A DNA stretch of 64,000 nt, taken from Cepaea nemoralis (lineage: Eukaryota > Mollusca > Gastropoda > Stylommatophora > Helicidae). Below the pieces are notes generated by a model. It was not told the DNA's origin. It worked only from the letters and a program-made list of their open reading frames with translations, and did not search any database. The DNA lies in NCBI GenBank assembly GCA_014155875.1, contig JACEFZ010012588.1, positions 478,001 through 542,000 of the forward strand, written 5' to 3'. Below are positions 35,571-45,867 of this stretch, in pieces; position 1 is the first letter of the stretch; every line of letters starts with the position of its first letter. The position numbers and the translations under genes were made by a program.

Positions 35571-35857
35571 GAGAAGAAGAAGAAGAAGAAGAAGAAGAAG
35601 AAGAAGAAGAAGAAGAAGAAGAAGAAGAAGAAGAAGAAGAAGAAGAAGAAGAAGAAGAAGAAGAAGAAGAAGACTAACCTGTGGGGGTCTGGTGAGCTTC
35701 TCAGCCTCACTGTGAAGGGGCTGCTCATCTAGCACTGGCTTCTGGACACCACCAGGAAGATTGATGGAAGAAGAAGAAGAAGAAGAAGAAGAAGAAGAAG
35801 AAGAAGAAGAAGAAGAAGAAGAAGAAGAAGAAGAAGAAGAAGAAGAAGAAGAAGAAG
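35571..35857. repeat. Two (GAA)n arrays around a duplicated exon piece
   Basis: GAA repeats at about 35571-35672 and 35768-35857 flank a 95-bp copy of the exon A donor region. The second array directly abuts the exon A donor, so in the gene's direction the intron begins GTTAGTCTTC and becomes pure TTC repeat. Confidence 0.95.
35673..35767 (-). pseudogene. Partial duplicate of exon A end, possible cryptic exon
   Basis: This copies 35858-35952 with about five changes, including the donor CAG/GTTAGT. On the minus strand it encodes KPVLDEQPLHSEAEKLTRPP. The true acceptor is missing, but the TTC array upstream supplies a long pyrimidine tract followed by GGTGGTGTCCAG. Using that AG would give a 63-base, 21-codon, phase-0 exon (35679-35741). 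Whether it is spliced in is unknown. Confidence 0.6.
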
Positions 35858-35863
35858 ACTAAC

Positions 35864-36112
35864 CTGAGGAGGTCTGGTGAGCTTCTCAGCCTCATTGTGA
35901 AGGGGCTGCTCATCTAGCGCTGGCTTCTGGACACCACCAGGAAGATTGATGGCCAAGTTATCCACAGCCTCGGCAACACCCAGTGGGTGTACGAGCACAC
36001 AGGAAACCAGCAGCAAACTAAACAAATATCTCAGCGTTGATGTCAATTCAGCTGCTTTGATGGTATGTGATAGGGATGATGCTTGTGGGCATGGTAGGAA
36101 CTGGATTCTCAT
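35864..36112 (-). CDS. Exon A coding part, start codon and signal peptide
   Basis: The exon spans 35864-36150 with acceptor CTCTATTTCAG upstream and donor CAG/GTTAGT downstream. The first ATG in the exon is at 36112, giving 83 residues in phase 0. Residues 28-44 (LRYLFSLLLVSCVLVHP) form a hydrophobic core with a signal-peptidase-like GVAEA end near residue 49, so the product is probably secreted or enters a lysosomal or Golgi route; an uncleaved anchor is also possible. The rest is INLPGGVQKPALDEQPLH then NEAEKLTRPPQ. The acceptor before the ATG implies at least one 5' untranslated exon upstream. TTC repeats begin six bases after the donor. Confidence 0.75.
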
Positions 36113-36150
36113 TGTTGTAAAGCTAGATTCTTGTCTGCTAAACACCAAAC

Positions 36151-36985
36151 CTGAAATAGAGAACACACAATTTATGCAATGAAAGATCTGTGAGTGTACA
36201 TAAACACTGGACAAAGAATGGTTACATTGCCCAATTACTGAGCTACATGCGTTGAGTCACTGCATGTCAAATGCATTTACATCTGTCTGCCATGATTTGT
36301 ATTGTGAACTGAATGTTCAGAAAAATGGCTGACGGCCGGATGCTGAACTAGCTGGTTTTGTCTTATGCAGTAATGTGTGTGCAACTGCTGGTTTTTCTAT
36401 TGGCTGCTGCTTCCACCCCTGAAGAACTGAAATTTTAGTGGCATACTGTTGTGTTGGCATTCGGGCAGCGACCTTATGCGTGCATGCCTGTGTGTGTTGT
36501 TGGTTTGTCAGAACTGCTGTATGTTCCACTTTTCACATGGGACAGTGAGGATTATTTTGTGTGGTATTCACTGGCACAGAAACGGAGCATTATCGGGTGA
36601 CTCTTTGCCATGAAGTTGGAACCATGACTAATGACTAACTAAAGACTAGACAAAGAAAGCAACATATAAATGATGACATGAAGAGACAAGCTGGTATATA
36701 ACCAGCATTGGGCTTCATCAAGAAGGTGCAAAAAGGTGACTACCAAACGACAGCACACCTCAAAGTGCCATATGGTTCTAGAGGCCGGAGGATGAAGGAG
36801 ATGAGGACAATGCCAGGGGAAGGAAAGTAAATGGTCATTGATGCAAATAATGGATAAACAGCAAAACTGAAAGGAAAAGGAGAAAGTAAAAGTAGGAGGA
36901 GAAGGAAGAGAAAGAAGATGATGATGGGGAAGAAGGCAAAGGAAAAAGAAGAAGAGGGAGAGGAGAGGAGACAGAAGAAGAAGGT
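36151..36985. other. 5' intron sequence, no gene recognised
   Basis: Upstream of exon A in gene direction. No repeat family or exon recognised. Purine-rich degenerate GGA/GAA sequence begins near 36870. Confidence 0.5.
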
Positions 36986-36993
36986 GGAGAAGA

Positions 36994-37024
<31 letters not shown>

Positions 37025-37224
37025 AAGAAGAAGAAGAAGAAGAAGAAGAAGAAGAAGAAGAAGAAGAAGAAGAAGAAGGGGGAGGAGGAATATAGAAGAA
37101 GAGGAAGGAGGAGAAGGAGGATTATAAAGAAGAAGAAGAAGAAGAAGAAGAAGAAGAAGAAGAAGAAGAAGAAGAAGAAGAAGAAGAAGAAGAAGAAGAA
37201 GAAGAAGAAGAAGGGGGAGGAGGA

Positions 37225-37255
<31 letters not shown>

Positions 37256-37335
37256 AAGAAGAAGAAGAAGAAGAAGAAGAAGAAGAAGAAGAAGAAGAAG
37301 AAGAGGAAGGAGGAGGAGGAGGAGGAGGAGGAGGA

Positions 37336-37366
<31 letters not shown>

Positions 37367-37414
37367 AAGAAGAAGAAGAAGAAGAAGAAGAAGAAGAAGA
37401 AGAAGAAGAAGAAA
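36986..37414. repeat. Four (GAA)n arrays separated by GGA blocks
   Basis: GAA runs at about 36994-37077, 37128-37213, 37228-37308 and 37338-37413 are separated by GGA-rich spacers. They total over 400 bases of nearly pure purine on the plus strand. The long Leu-, Phe- or Ser-rich frames here are repeat artefacts. Position: the 5' intron or promoter side of the gene. Confidence 0.97.
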
Positions 37415-37616
37415 ACTGTAGTAACATTTGTCACTGATCAAACACAGTGTCGTTAATTCCCCCACCCTGTCGTCTCCATGCGGCATCAGAGCCCCAGCTT
37501 ATCCTCCAGCAGATGTAGTCAACAATATTGAAACCTAATCAGATCAGCCATAAATAACAGATAGGTAGAGTAGGGAACAATATTGTAGATAACATTAATA
37601 CGTTGACATTGAGACT

Positions 37617-37716
<100 letters not shown>

Positions 37717-38224
37717 ATCTACCTAGCCCTTAATCAGTATCTGTCTGTCTGACTGTCTGTTTGTATACCTACCTGCCAATCTCTCTCTATCTCTCCCCCC
37801 GTCTGTCTCTTTCTTTCTATTTCTCTGCCTACCTGGCTGCCCGCCAATCTCTGTGAATGTCCGACCGTCCGCCCGCCATCCATCCATCCATCTACCTACA
37901 CCTCTCTCCCTCTCTCTCCCTGTATCTCACTGAATACCTCAAGCAGAATACCAAAGGCCAGATCAAGCCCTTAAAGCGGATTAATTCAAACTCAGCCAAT
38001 CTAATCAATCAATGTAAACATCCACACAAGGCCACCTGTATGGGGCGACGACGGCAAGACAACACAGCTGGCACACTTGCTTCCTGGCACAGCTGTGCAG
38101 GTTTACTATCTACATCAAACAGTTACAACAGAGAGAACATGACTTAACTGCTTGTGTACCCTCTTAAAGTCATCCGTTAGACAAGCTCAGGTTTGGCATA
38201 CAATTTGGGTTATGAAACTGTTAC

Positions 38225-38770
38225 CGGCATCTGGCCGTCTTGACCAATAATAGTTTGTTACATTGTGCTTCAAAAAAGGCATACCAACCACAACTCATGG
38301 TCGGGGACCAAAGATGGAGTTATACCTCTCCACAGCACAAAGTCTGAGCTGAATCGTAGAGACCATGTCTTGCCCATGCAGCATGATCCCTCTCTCGGCC
38401 TGCCTAGTTTACTCAGGAGAAAAAATAACACCAATACATCTGGAACAAGATCAACTGCAGAAGCTGTCGGTCATCGAAGCAATGCTCTAACTGTCCGCTT
38501 GTCGGAGCCTCGATCCTAGACCAGTTGCCGATCAAGGCTTAAAGCCGGTCTGTCCTTCCATGACATTCAGTCTTTAGGCTGCATTTTCTCACACCAGGAT
38601 AAAGCTTGTACCCTCCCAGTTGTGCTCATCTGTCCGAAGCCGCTGGCACAATGTGGGGTGTCGGGTTTGGTGAGCGAAGCACAACATTCGGCGCTGACAG
38701 AAGGCAGGTAGTGCCGTCTACTTGTGTACGGCTGCTTAGTCATGTCTGACAAAGACCTGACAGACATGGT
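38225..38770. repeat. Repeat F, longest copy
   Basis: TCTGGCCGTCTTGACCAATA, then CCATGTCTTGCCCATGCAGC, ACATCTGGAACAAGATCAAC, TTGTCGGAGCCTCGATCCTA and ACAATGTGGGGTGTCGGGTT. Other copies lie at 42765-43000, 51035-51510 and 60775-61045. The reverse of the middle contains a B-box-like GGATCGAGGCTCC, so it may be SINE-derived, but the class is not certain. Confidence 0.7.
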
Positions 38771-38821
38771 GCATGATAAGTAAACGATCCATTTTTATAC
38801 CTATAGCTATCAACAACAACA

Positions 38822-39058
38822 AAGTTAGTTGCGTATCCTTTACAGGACGTGGTAGTCAATCCCATATTGTTTTGGCGGTTTGTGATTTCTGGGCAAGTTA
38901 ACGTTCAGTAGTTTGCCTTTCTGAACGACAGGCGCACATACCATTGTATGGAAACCAGCGCAAGGTGGTCTGCTTCCAAATCGCCCGCAGCTGTGTTTCG
39001 AAAGCGGTATGCGCGATTACGAATTGCGTCCACAATCCCGTCACCACAGAGCCGACGG
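38822..39058 (-). mobile_element. SINE-B
   Basis: TTGCGTATCCTTTACAGGAC to CACCACAGAGCCGACGGC, with GTATGGAAACCAGCGCAAGG and TTTCGAAAGCGGTATGCGCG inside. Full length, minus strand. Confidence 0.88.
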
Positions 39059-39289
39059 CATGACTATCAAAGCAAACTCCATAAAATTATTTTTGGCCGA
39101 CATTAGGCTACCAATGTCAAACATGGGTGCTTACTGCAACTAACGAGAGCACAATCATAACAACAAAGATGGGATGCCTTACAAGAGCTGAGGAAGCAAC
39201 TATAAGTGAGAGAATTGGGAACCAAAAAAAAAAAAAAATACATACATAAAAAGAAGATAACTAGATCTGAAATCAGTCATGCAATTAAT

Positions 39290-39560
39290 AAAAGAACAAA
39301 AGATTAAATGGTTGGCCAGCTCACAAGAATGCCGTGGAACAAACTACCAGAAAGAGCCACACTGAAAAAAAAAATGACAAATACAGAGCAAGGAGAAGAC
39401 CACGTAAAAGATGGGGTGATTGTATCAAGAACAACCTTAGAGAAATGAATAACAACCTACAAAGAGCAGTGGAAAAGCGCACAAAAGATCCTTACATCAC
39501 CCCCCCCCCCCCCTCCAACGAAGTAAACTGGGGAAGGTTAAGAAAAAAAAAGGTTCAATC
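39290..39560 (+). pseudogene. LINE ORF2 C-terminal fragment
   Basis: The plus strand reads RRRPRKRWGDCIKNNLRE followed by NEVNWGRLRKK, in the style of LINE C-termini (GRPRKRW...). A C run (39500-39512) interrupts it. Start and identity of the family unclear. Confidence 0.55.
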
Positions 39561-39682
39561 TCTCTCCATCTCACCCTCCGCCTGCCCGTCTCTTTCTATT
39601 TCTCTGCCTGCCTGGCAATCACTCTCCGTCCGTCCCATTTGACCAATCATTTTATAGACCAATCAACAGTTTGTGGGTAATA

Positions 39683-40004
39683 CCGTGTTTCCCCGAAAAT
39701 AAGACCTACCTCTATAATAAGCCCTAGCATGATATTTTGAGGATGCTTTTAATATAAGACCCACCCCTAGATGGTCAGCTAGAATAAGAGACTTGTTGCC
39801 GAATGGCCAGTCGGAGTACAGACGCCACTTGTGCGTACTTGATTTGGCGAGTTATTGCGATTTTCCAGAAGAAGATGACATGACTGTATTTGAATAAATG
39901 TAGATTTTTGTATCTGAAAAATAAATCCCCCGATAATAAGCCCTAGTGCATTTTATAAAGCTAAATGTAATATAAGACCCGGTCTTATTTTCGGGGAAAC
40001 GCGG
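39683..40004. mobile_element. MITE with 24-bp inverted termini and TA target
   Basis: The left end CCGTGTTTCCCCGAAAATAA and the right end reversed CCGCGTTTCCCCGAAAATAA match over 24 bases with one difference. TA lies on both sides (39681-39682, 40005-40006). Inside, shorter GAATAAGCCC/GGTCTTAT motifs repeat. 322 bp, no coding. Elements with this terminus are widespread in animals. Confidence 0.88.
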
Positions 40005-40262
40005 TATGATTGGAATCACAACAGGTCACGGTTGGCAGCAGTAATTTGAAGGACGTCGATTTAGATCCAACTTAGAATTGTACATCCGACCACATAACAA
40101 CACACAGATTACTATCTATGACGTGCAGAAATACGGGAATAGAATATGAACAGGACATAAGTAGAACGGGGTTGAGTTGAACTAAGAACCTACATGACAA
40201 CACTGGACATTTTCATAAGTCCTCCGTCCTCATCTGCAACGGCCAGCGAAGAGCATCAATAC

Positions 40263-40905
40263 TAATGGTTCTGACTGCACTATGATTATTCTCCCTCTCA
40301 GTACTGGGTGTTGGCCAGATCCTCTGATCACCCCCTGCCTAACTCTAATGGTCCTGACTGCACTATGATTATTCTCCCTCTCAGTACTGGGTGTTGGCCA
40401 GATCCTCTGATCACTCCCTGCCTAACTCTAATGGTTCTGACTGCACTATGATTATTCTCCCTCTCAGTACTGGGTGTTGGCCAGATCCTCTGATCACTCC
40501 CTGCCTAACTCTAATGGTTCTGACTCATCTCATCATGTTCCTCTTGTACCTTGCGGTGTCGAGGTGAAGTATAAACTTATGGTTCTGACTGCACTATGAT
40601 TATTCTCCCTCTCAGTACTGGGTGTTGGCCAGATCCTCTGATCACTCCCTGCCTAACTCTAATGGTCCTGACTGCACTATGATTATTCTCCCTCTCAGTA
40701 CTGGGTGTTGGCCAGATCTTCTGATCACCCCCTGCCTAACTCTAATGGTCCTGACTGCACTATGATTATTCTCCCTCTCAGTACTGGGTGTTGGCCAGAT
40801 CCTCTGATCACTCCCTGCCTAACTCTAATGGTTCTGACTGCACTATGATTATTCTCCCTCTCAGTACTGGGTGTTGGCCAGATCCTCTGATCACTCCCTG
40901 CCTAA
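40263..40905. repeat. 83-bp minisatellite, eight units
   Basis: The unit is TAATGGTTCTGACTGCACTA, then TGATTATTCTCCCTCTCAGT, ACTGGGTGTTGGCCAGATCC and TCTGATCACTCCCTGCCTAA with a short end. Starts at 40263, 40346, 40429, 40512 (interrupted by foreign sequence), about 40576, 40660, 40743 and 40826. The TTGGCCAGATCCTCTG core is also found reversed at 61870-61885 in a LINE-like context. Confidence 0.93.
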
Positions 40906-41019
40906 CCATTCTTTCTAAGCTATGATAAACTGTCAACTGTCAAAACTGTCATTTACTGCCAATATAGTACCTTGCGGTGTATGGCAGGAAGGTCTTGAGC
41001 CTGAGGAATAATGGTCGCC

Positions 41020-41170
41020 TGGTTAGTGCAGTCGCCGCAAACTGTGCAGGTTAGAGTTTTCTTTTTGGCCCCGACAGAAACAAAATATATACACCTTACC
41101 GAGGATTCGAAATTGGATCTCCCGAAGGAAAATCCGGCATTCTAGCCACTCAGCCAGCCGCTCCTCTGGC
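41020..41170 (-). mobile_element. SINE-E
   Basis: Minus-strand head GCTGGCTGAGTGGCTAGAAT and TTTCGAATCCTCGGTAAGGT, with body GCCAAAAAGAAAACTC. It resembles 33405-33490. Short. Confidence 0.6.
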
Positions 41171-41878
41171 TATGATAAATAATCTGTTGTCCAACGATAT
41201 GCACAAGCTCCCAGAGAGCTAAGACCACATCTGCCTTATCATGCACCACATCCCCATCCAGCAGTCTAGACCCAGCCAATTTGACCGCCTGCTCGTTTCC
41301 TAACACACTAGCATGCCCTAGGAAAAAGAGCCAAAGGACGCTTCCTATCTTTGATTTTATTAATTGAAGAATGCCACTGTGCACGAAGCATGCTCTGTCA
41401 GTCCATTACAATCATGATACGTATGTGCTGTTTGTCCTCTAGCCAGCGGACTGCTGCAGTGATTGCCTCCACCTTCATTCTCAAATTAGATGTTGTGGTA
41501 TCATATGCCAAACTCTCCTGCATTAAACACCGTCCATTAACCTTCACTATGAACCTCCAGGCACTTCGTCTGCCTCTTAGTACAAAGCCATCTGTGTAGA
41601 TGTGTGATTACATCACCTGGGTGAGAATTGTCGTGGATCAATTGTTGCAGAGCTGCCTACTGGGAAATCCCTGCATTCCTGATCAATGTTATTGTGATCC
41701 TGCACAGGTTCGACATTTCGTGGAGAATAGAGTAAACCATTTTGGCCTACAGCCGCTTGATTTGAGGATAACCATTAAACACCGACCATTAACCTTCACT
41801 ATGAACCTCCAGGCACTTCGTCTGCCTCTTAGTACAAAGCCATCCGTGTAGATGTGTGATTACATCACCTGGGCGATA
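41171..41878 (-). pseudogene. LINE RNase H domain with partial duplication
   Basis: The minus strand reads IYTDGFVLRGRRSAWRFIVK, then NLRMKVEAITAAVRWLEDK, IMIVMD, QSMLRAQWHSSI and LGHASVLGNEQAVKLAG, an RNase H domain from an RNase H-bearing LINE. The N-terminal part is present twice (41521-41630 and 41767-41878, nearly identical over 110 bases) with about 140 bases between. Stops interrupt it. Confidence 0.75.
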
Positions 41879-41994
41879 TGTTGATTTGAGGATAAACTCA
41901 CCAAGCTCAAACTGACTGCTGTTTTCTCCAGATGTTTTAAGATGTCTGAAGGTGTACGAAAAAGAGGGGGAAGATAATAAAAACAAGATGAGAA

Positions 41995-42390
41995 GACGGA
42001 GGAAGAAGAAAAAGAAGAAGAAGAAGAAGAAGAAGAAGAAGAAGAAGAAGAAGAAGAAGAAGAAGAAGAAGGAGGAGGAGGAGGAGGAGGAGGAGGAGGA
42101 GGAGGAGAAGAAGAAGAAGAAGAAGAAGAAGAAGAAGAAGAAGAAGAAGAAGAAGAAGAAGAAGAAGAAGAAGAAGAAGAAGAAGAAAAAAAAAGAAGAA
42201 GAAGAAGAAGAAGAAGAAGAAGAAGAAGAAGAAGAAGAAGAAGAGGAGGAGGAGGAGGAAGAGGAGGAGGAGGAGGAGGAGGAGAAGGACGAGAAGAAGA
42301 AGAAGAAGAAGAAGAAGAAGAAGAAGAAGAAGAAGAAGAAGAAGAAGAAGAAGAAGAAGAAGAAGAAGAAGAAGAAGAAGAAGAAGAAGA
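41995..42390. repeat. (GAA)n/(GGA)n array
   Basis: About 390 bases of almost pure purine alternating between GAA and GGA blocks, with one A-rich interruption near 42185. The Lys/Glu or Ser/Leu-rich frames are artefacts. Confidence 0.97.
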
Positions 42391-42529
42391 TCTACAAATT
42401 GATGGGAAAGACCTTATACTTGTTAAAAACATATATTGGAAACTAAAAAAAAAAAAAAAACACACAACAACAACAACCCACTATAACGATTCATAATGAA
42501 GTAGATCAATACCAGCCTGTTAAGAGAGG

Positions 42530-42735
42530 TGAGCAACATGGACGTATAATGTATCTAGATAGTTTTCTCCCATTGGGGGACAAGAACATCAATAACATTA
42601 GACATGCAGTCGATACAACATTGACTGCAGACAACGAATAGGATCTGCAACATTGAGTAGATACGGTTATTGTACACAGTGAACAACTAGGGTTAGAATT
42701 AAATTGTTTAGAAGACAGAGATTATGGATGTCTCT
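42530..42735 (+). pseudogene. LINE RT palm fragment
   Basis: The plus strand reads FLPLGDKNINNIRHAVDT, LTADNE, and after frame breaks the LxLELN-like region (GGGTTAGAATTAAATTG). It corresponds to the YADD region of the LINE at 30041-31935, with the catalytic Asp pair damaged. Confidence 0.65.
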
Positions 42736-42764
42736 ATGAAAAAAGAAATATCACAATGTGAGTG

Positions 42765-43000
42765 GCACCTTGTCGTCTTGACAGACGAAAGTATGTGGAT
42801 TGGAATTTGGCCAAAATTCCATCGCACAATGCCTGGGCATGGATTCAGATAACGTGTTGCCCATGCAGCATGTTTCCTCTCTCGGTCTTGCCTTATTTAC
42901 TCCAGAGGAAAGGATAAACAGATCGTCTGGAACAAGGAAGGCTGCAGATGCTGGCGGCTCAGCATCAAACCTCCAAGAGCAGGAGGTGAATCTCATCTTC
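42765..43000. repeat. Repeat F, partial
   Basis: GCACCTTGTCGTCTTGACAG, then GTTGCCCATGCAGCATGTTT and TCGTCTGGAACAAGGAAGGC, as in 38225-38500. Confidence 0.65.
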
Positions 43001-43422
43001 AAGAGCAGGGGGTGAGTGGTGGCCAGACCATCACATCAGTGGGATTTGACTTAGAGACGTTCAGCCATATCCGGCAGCTGAGGGCCTCAAATCAAGTGTC
43101 TGGACCTGAATGAGCATGTAGACCTGTCAATCGTTGGTGCCTGGACCAATGTAAGCATGTACTACCGTCAGACTCCCCGCCTGACTCTGTGCGGATCCCG
43201 CGCCCAACGAGAATCGGCCCGCCGGAGATATTGCTCCTCTGTTGCGAACAAATCTCCACGCCTGTCACTGTGCGGATCCCGCGACTAAGTAAAGAAAAGA
43301 TAAAAGTAGTGGTATGTCAATTGCACTTGCGCTCCCACCTATGCTACACCCTTCATGTGTCTTCACAAAGTCGGACTAGAGTCAAGCTCAACAGGTTCTT
43401 CTTTTCCCAATTAGATGACGAT

Positions 43423-43453
<31 letters not shown>

Positions 43454-44550
43454 TTCCCGCCGTTTACCCGCGCTTGGTTGAATGGTAGGTCATGTTAAGT
43501 TATTCAGACTAAAGACAGGGGTATGTCATGTTATGTTATTCAGACTAAAGACTGGTGTGTCATATCAGTTATTCAGACTAAAGACTCTGGTATGTCAGGT
43601 TATGGTGTTCAGTCCAAAGACTGTGATATGTCATGTCGTGTTATTCAGTCCAAAGACTGTGGTAAATCGTGGCGTGTCATCCGTTATTAAGTCCCACAAC
43701 TGGTATGCAGTATCCGAACACATCCTTCCCTCATTCCATTAACGGATTCTCTGCAACATTGCGTGGCCGTTTTAACTTGCCTTCCACATCCACATGGCCA
43801 GTATTTTATCTCCACTTTTGACAGCGGCTTCAAACAAAGTAAATGTCCTCCGATACTCTGCCTTGTCCCCTTATCCGGATGGATATTCCCTCTTCCCCTG
43901 ATTTATGATTGCCACACGCTTGTGCCTTGTCTGCGCTCAACCACCAGAAAGTACGGGATTTTGGGTGGGGGTGTTCCTATAATCAAGTCCAAACCATGCT
44001 GCAACCCACCACCACCATCATCATCCAGTGCCTTGCCGACTGGCGTGGGCGATCACCCCCCCCCCCCCCCCCCCGACGGTATGGATCAATTCATGTGTTG
44101 ATTCCTTTCAGTGACATGACACAAGACTCAAGAATTGCTGCAGCCCACTCAATTCATTAATATGCCATGCGTTTACATACATAACTGATGGCGCAGTAAC
44201 ACAAGAGGCAGGAAGTCGGATACCGCGCAAATGTATCTTCTATAACTGTAAATCAATACAAGAGTTGGGAATGCGCCAAGTGCCAATCACGGCGCCATCG
44301 CGAGCTCAGAACCTGTAAATCAATACATGTCTCAAACAGGCCGCTGTGACAGAATATGTGCCAATGCACTGACTTCCGGTCGGGTAGCTGCAGTTACTCC
44401 TAAGCATCCTTACTGATTCGGTGACATGGGATGATTAATCGTCTTCTTGTATCTGCCAATTACTTCTTTCGTTCGCTTGAAATTTGTCTATAACTGCAAT
44501 GTCTGTTGTGTGCATTTCACTGTCTTTTTAGTTCACTCTGTGGTCCATGG
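43001..44550. other. No gene; short minisatellite inside
   Basis: 43484-43690 holds about six units of roughly 35-40 bases based on GGTATGTCATGTTATGTTAT and TCAGACTAAAGACTG. A C run lies at 44047-44063. The remainder has no convincing gene or known family. Confidence 0.6.
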
Positions 44551-44552
44551 CC

Positions 44553-44757
44553 GGTCGCCGTGGTAAAGGTGCTACGAAAGTGGTTCGTAAGTCCGCTTAC
44601 CTGCGACCGATTTGGCAGCAGACCGTGTCGCGCTAGGTTTTAACGTGTTGGTATGGGAGCCGGTCCAGAAAGCAATGGTAAACTACTGAAAATAAACTTG
44701 CCACGACATCAACAGAAGTGCTGGTGTTAACAGCGATGTCCTGTAAATAGGATGTGA
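44553..44757 (+). mobile_element. SINE-B
   Basis: The head GGCCGGTCGCCGTGGTAAAG is followed by GCGCTAGGTTTTAACGTGTT, GAAAGCAATGGTAAACTACT and the end GATGTCCTGTAAATAGGATG. The tail has a short insertion compared with other copies. Confidence 0.8.
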
Positions 44758-45132
44758 AAATATGGTCCATATAGTTTATCTTCTACTGTTGTCTGTCTAA
44801 GCCAGAAGGTTTGCCTAGATATGACGTATTTTGGGCAGTCTTGGACTATGGGATCTGCTGTCTGCGGCGCCAATCCGCATGTGCACATGGCTAATTCACC
44901 AATCTTGAATTCTGTATACATGTGGATACGTAATCTATTATATTGTTCTGTGGCGCAGAATAATGACGTGTTCTGGTCTCTCCATAGCGTGGTAGTCGTC
45001 TTGAGCAGGTTTTGGTGGCTTTCTGACTGATTTGATCATTATTTTCTTTTGGTGGTTTAAAACGGGTACATTAGCTTGTTCTTCTAATGCTCCTTCCTTA
45101 GCTAATCGATAAGCTCTTTCATTTCCGCACAA
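44758..45132 (-). pseudogene. RNase H-bearing LINE, extreme C-terminus
   Basis: The minus strand reads GNERAYRLAKEGALEEQAN, then after a frame change MCTCGLAPQTADPIVQDCPK and FWLRQTTVEDKLYGP. This is the RNase H end and the Cys-rich C..C..P.T..H...CP tail common at the end of these ORFs. A plus-strand relative lies at 60105-60215. Confidence 0.75.
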
Positions 45133-45539
45133 ATGGCTTATATACAGTAGTTTACCTTATGCAACCCCATTTAATTTGATATATAGCACAACATGTTTGC
45201 TACCATACAAGGTATTAACAACTGTTACGTCCTAACTGTGACACACTCCTGCGTGGTACTTCCCACCATCCATGTGTGTTAGGCCCAAGCCACTTATTGT
45301 TTGGCACTTAATCTGTTAATCACATACACGACCGTGCTAAAGAAGACACATGTGTGGGTATACAAATATATATATACATACATGTAGGTACACACAAACA
45401 CAACACACAGACAAAAGAGAGTTATTTCTGTGTATTATGTACCAACTCTATGCTACCAATAATGCCAAACCCGGACAATGAAAGAAAAAGAGAAAATCGC
45501 AACAACGGAAATGAGATTCCTCAGACGAATATGCAATAT
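45133..45539. other. Dispersed-repeat scraps, no gene recognised
   Basis: ATGTTTGCTACCATACAAGG and GTTTGGCACTTAATCTGTTA resemble parts of 48170-48260 and repeat G. There is a short AT/ACACA tract near 45365-45410. Confidence 0.45.
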
Positions 45540-45800
45540 TAAGAACAGACACAAATAAAAAAAGATGAAATCGGGACTAAAGTGGGGGTAATAGTAGAGC
45601 TAAATTTCAATAGAAAACAGCAAGTGAAATGGTTCGTCTACATAGCTAGACTATCAACTGACAGTATACCACAACAAGCAATGATGTACAGACCAAATGG
45701 AAGCAGAAGAAGAGGCCGACCACGTAAACGATGGACAGAGGGAATAACAGAGTCCATGGGAATGTCTCGAGTGATGTGTTGGCGGTTCTTGACTCAACTC
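45540..45800 (+). pseudogene. LINE ORF2 C-terminal fragment
   Basis: The plus strand reads QQVKWFVYIARLSTDSIPQQ, MMYRPNGSRRRGRPRKRW and TEGITESMGMS: the typical basic GRPRKRW end of an APE-type LINE ORF2. 5'-truncated. Confidence 0.7.
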
Positions 45801-45867
45801 GATACATGAAGCCCAAATACGTTTACAGCACCAGAAGATAAATACAGATCAACCGAATGGAAGCTGT

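Noticed and set aside
36740..37486. Long Leu-, Phe- and Ser-rich minus-strand frames
   Set aside because: Pure translation of GAA/TTC repeats in three frames; no flanking coding signal.
40263..40905. CRISPR-like array
   Set aside because: Direct 83-bp units without variable spacers in an animal genome; a minisatellite.
41860..42465. Ser/Pro/Leu-rich and Lys/Glu-rich frames of 164-201 codons
   Set aside because: Translation of the GAA/GGA array on both strands.
43763..44160. 112- and 83-codon plus-strand frames ending in Pro runs
   Set aside because: End in a C homopolymer, no homology recognised, no splice or start context.
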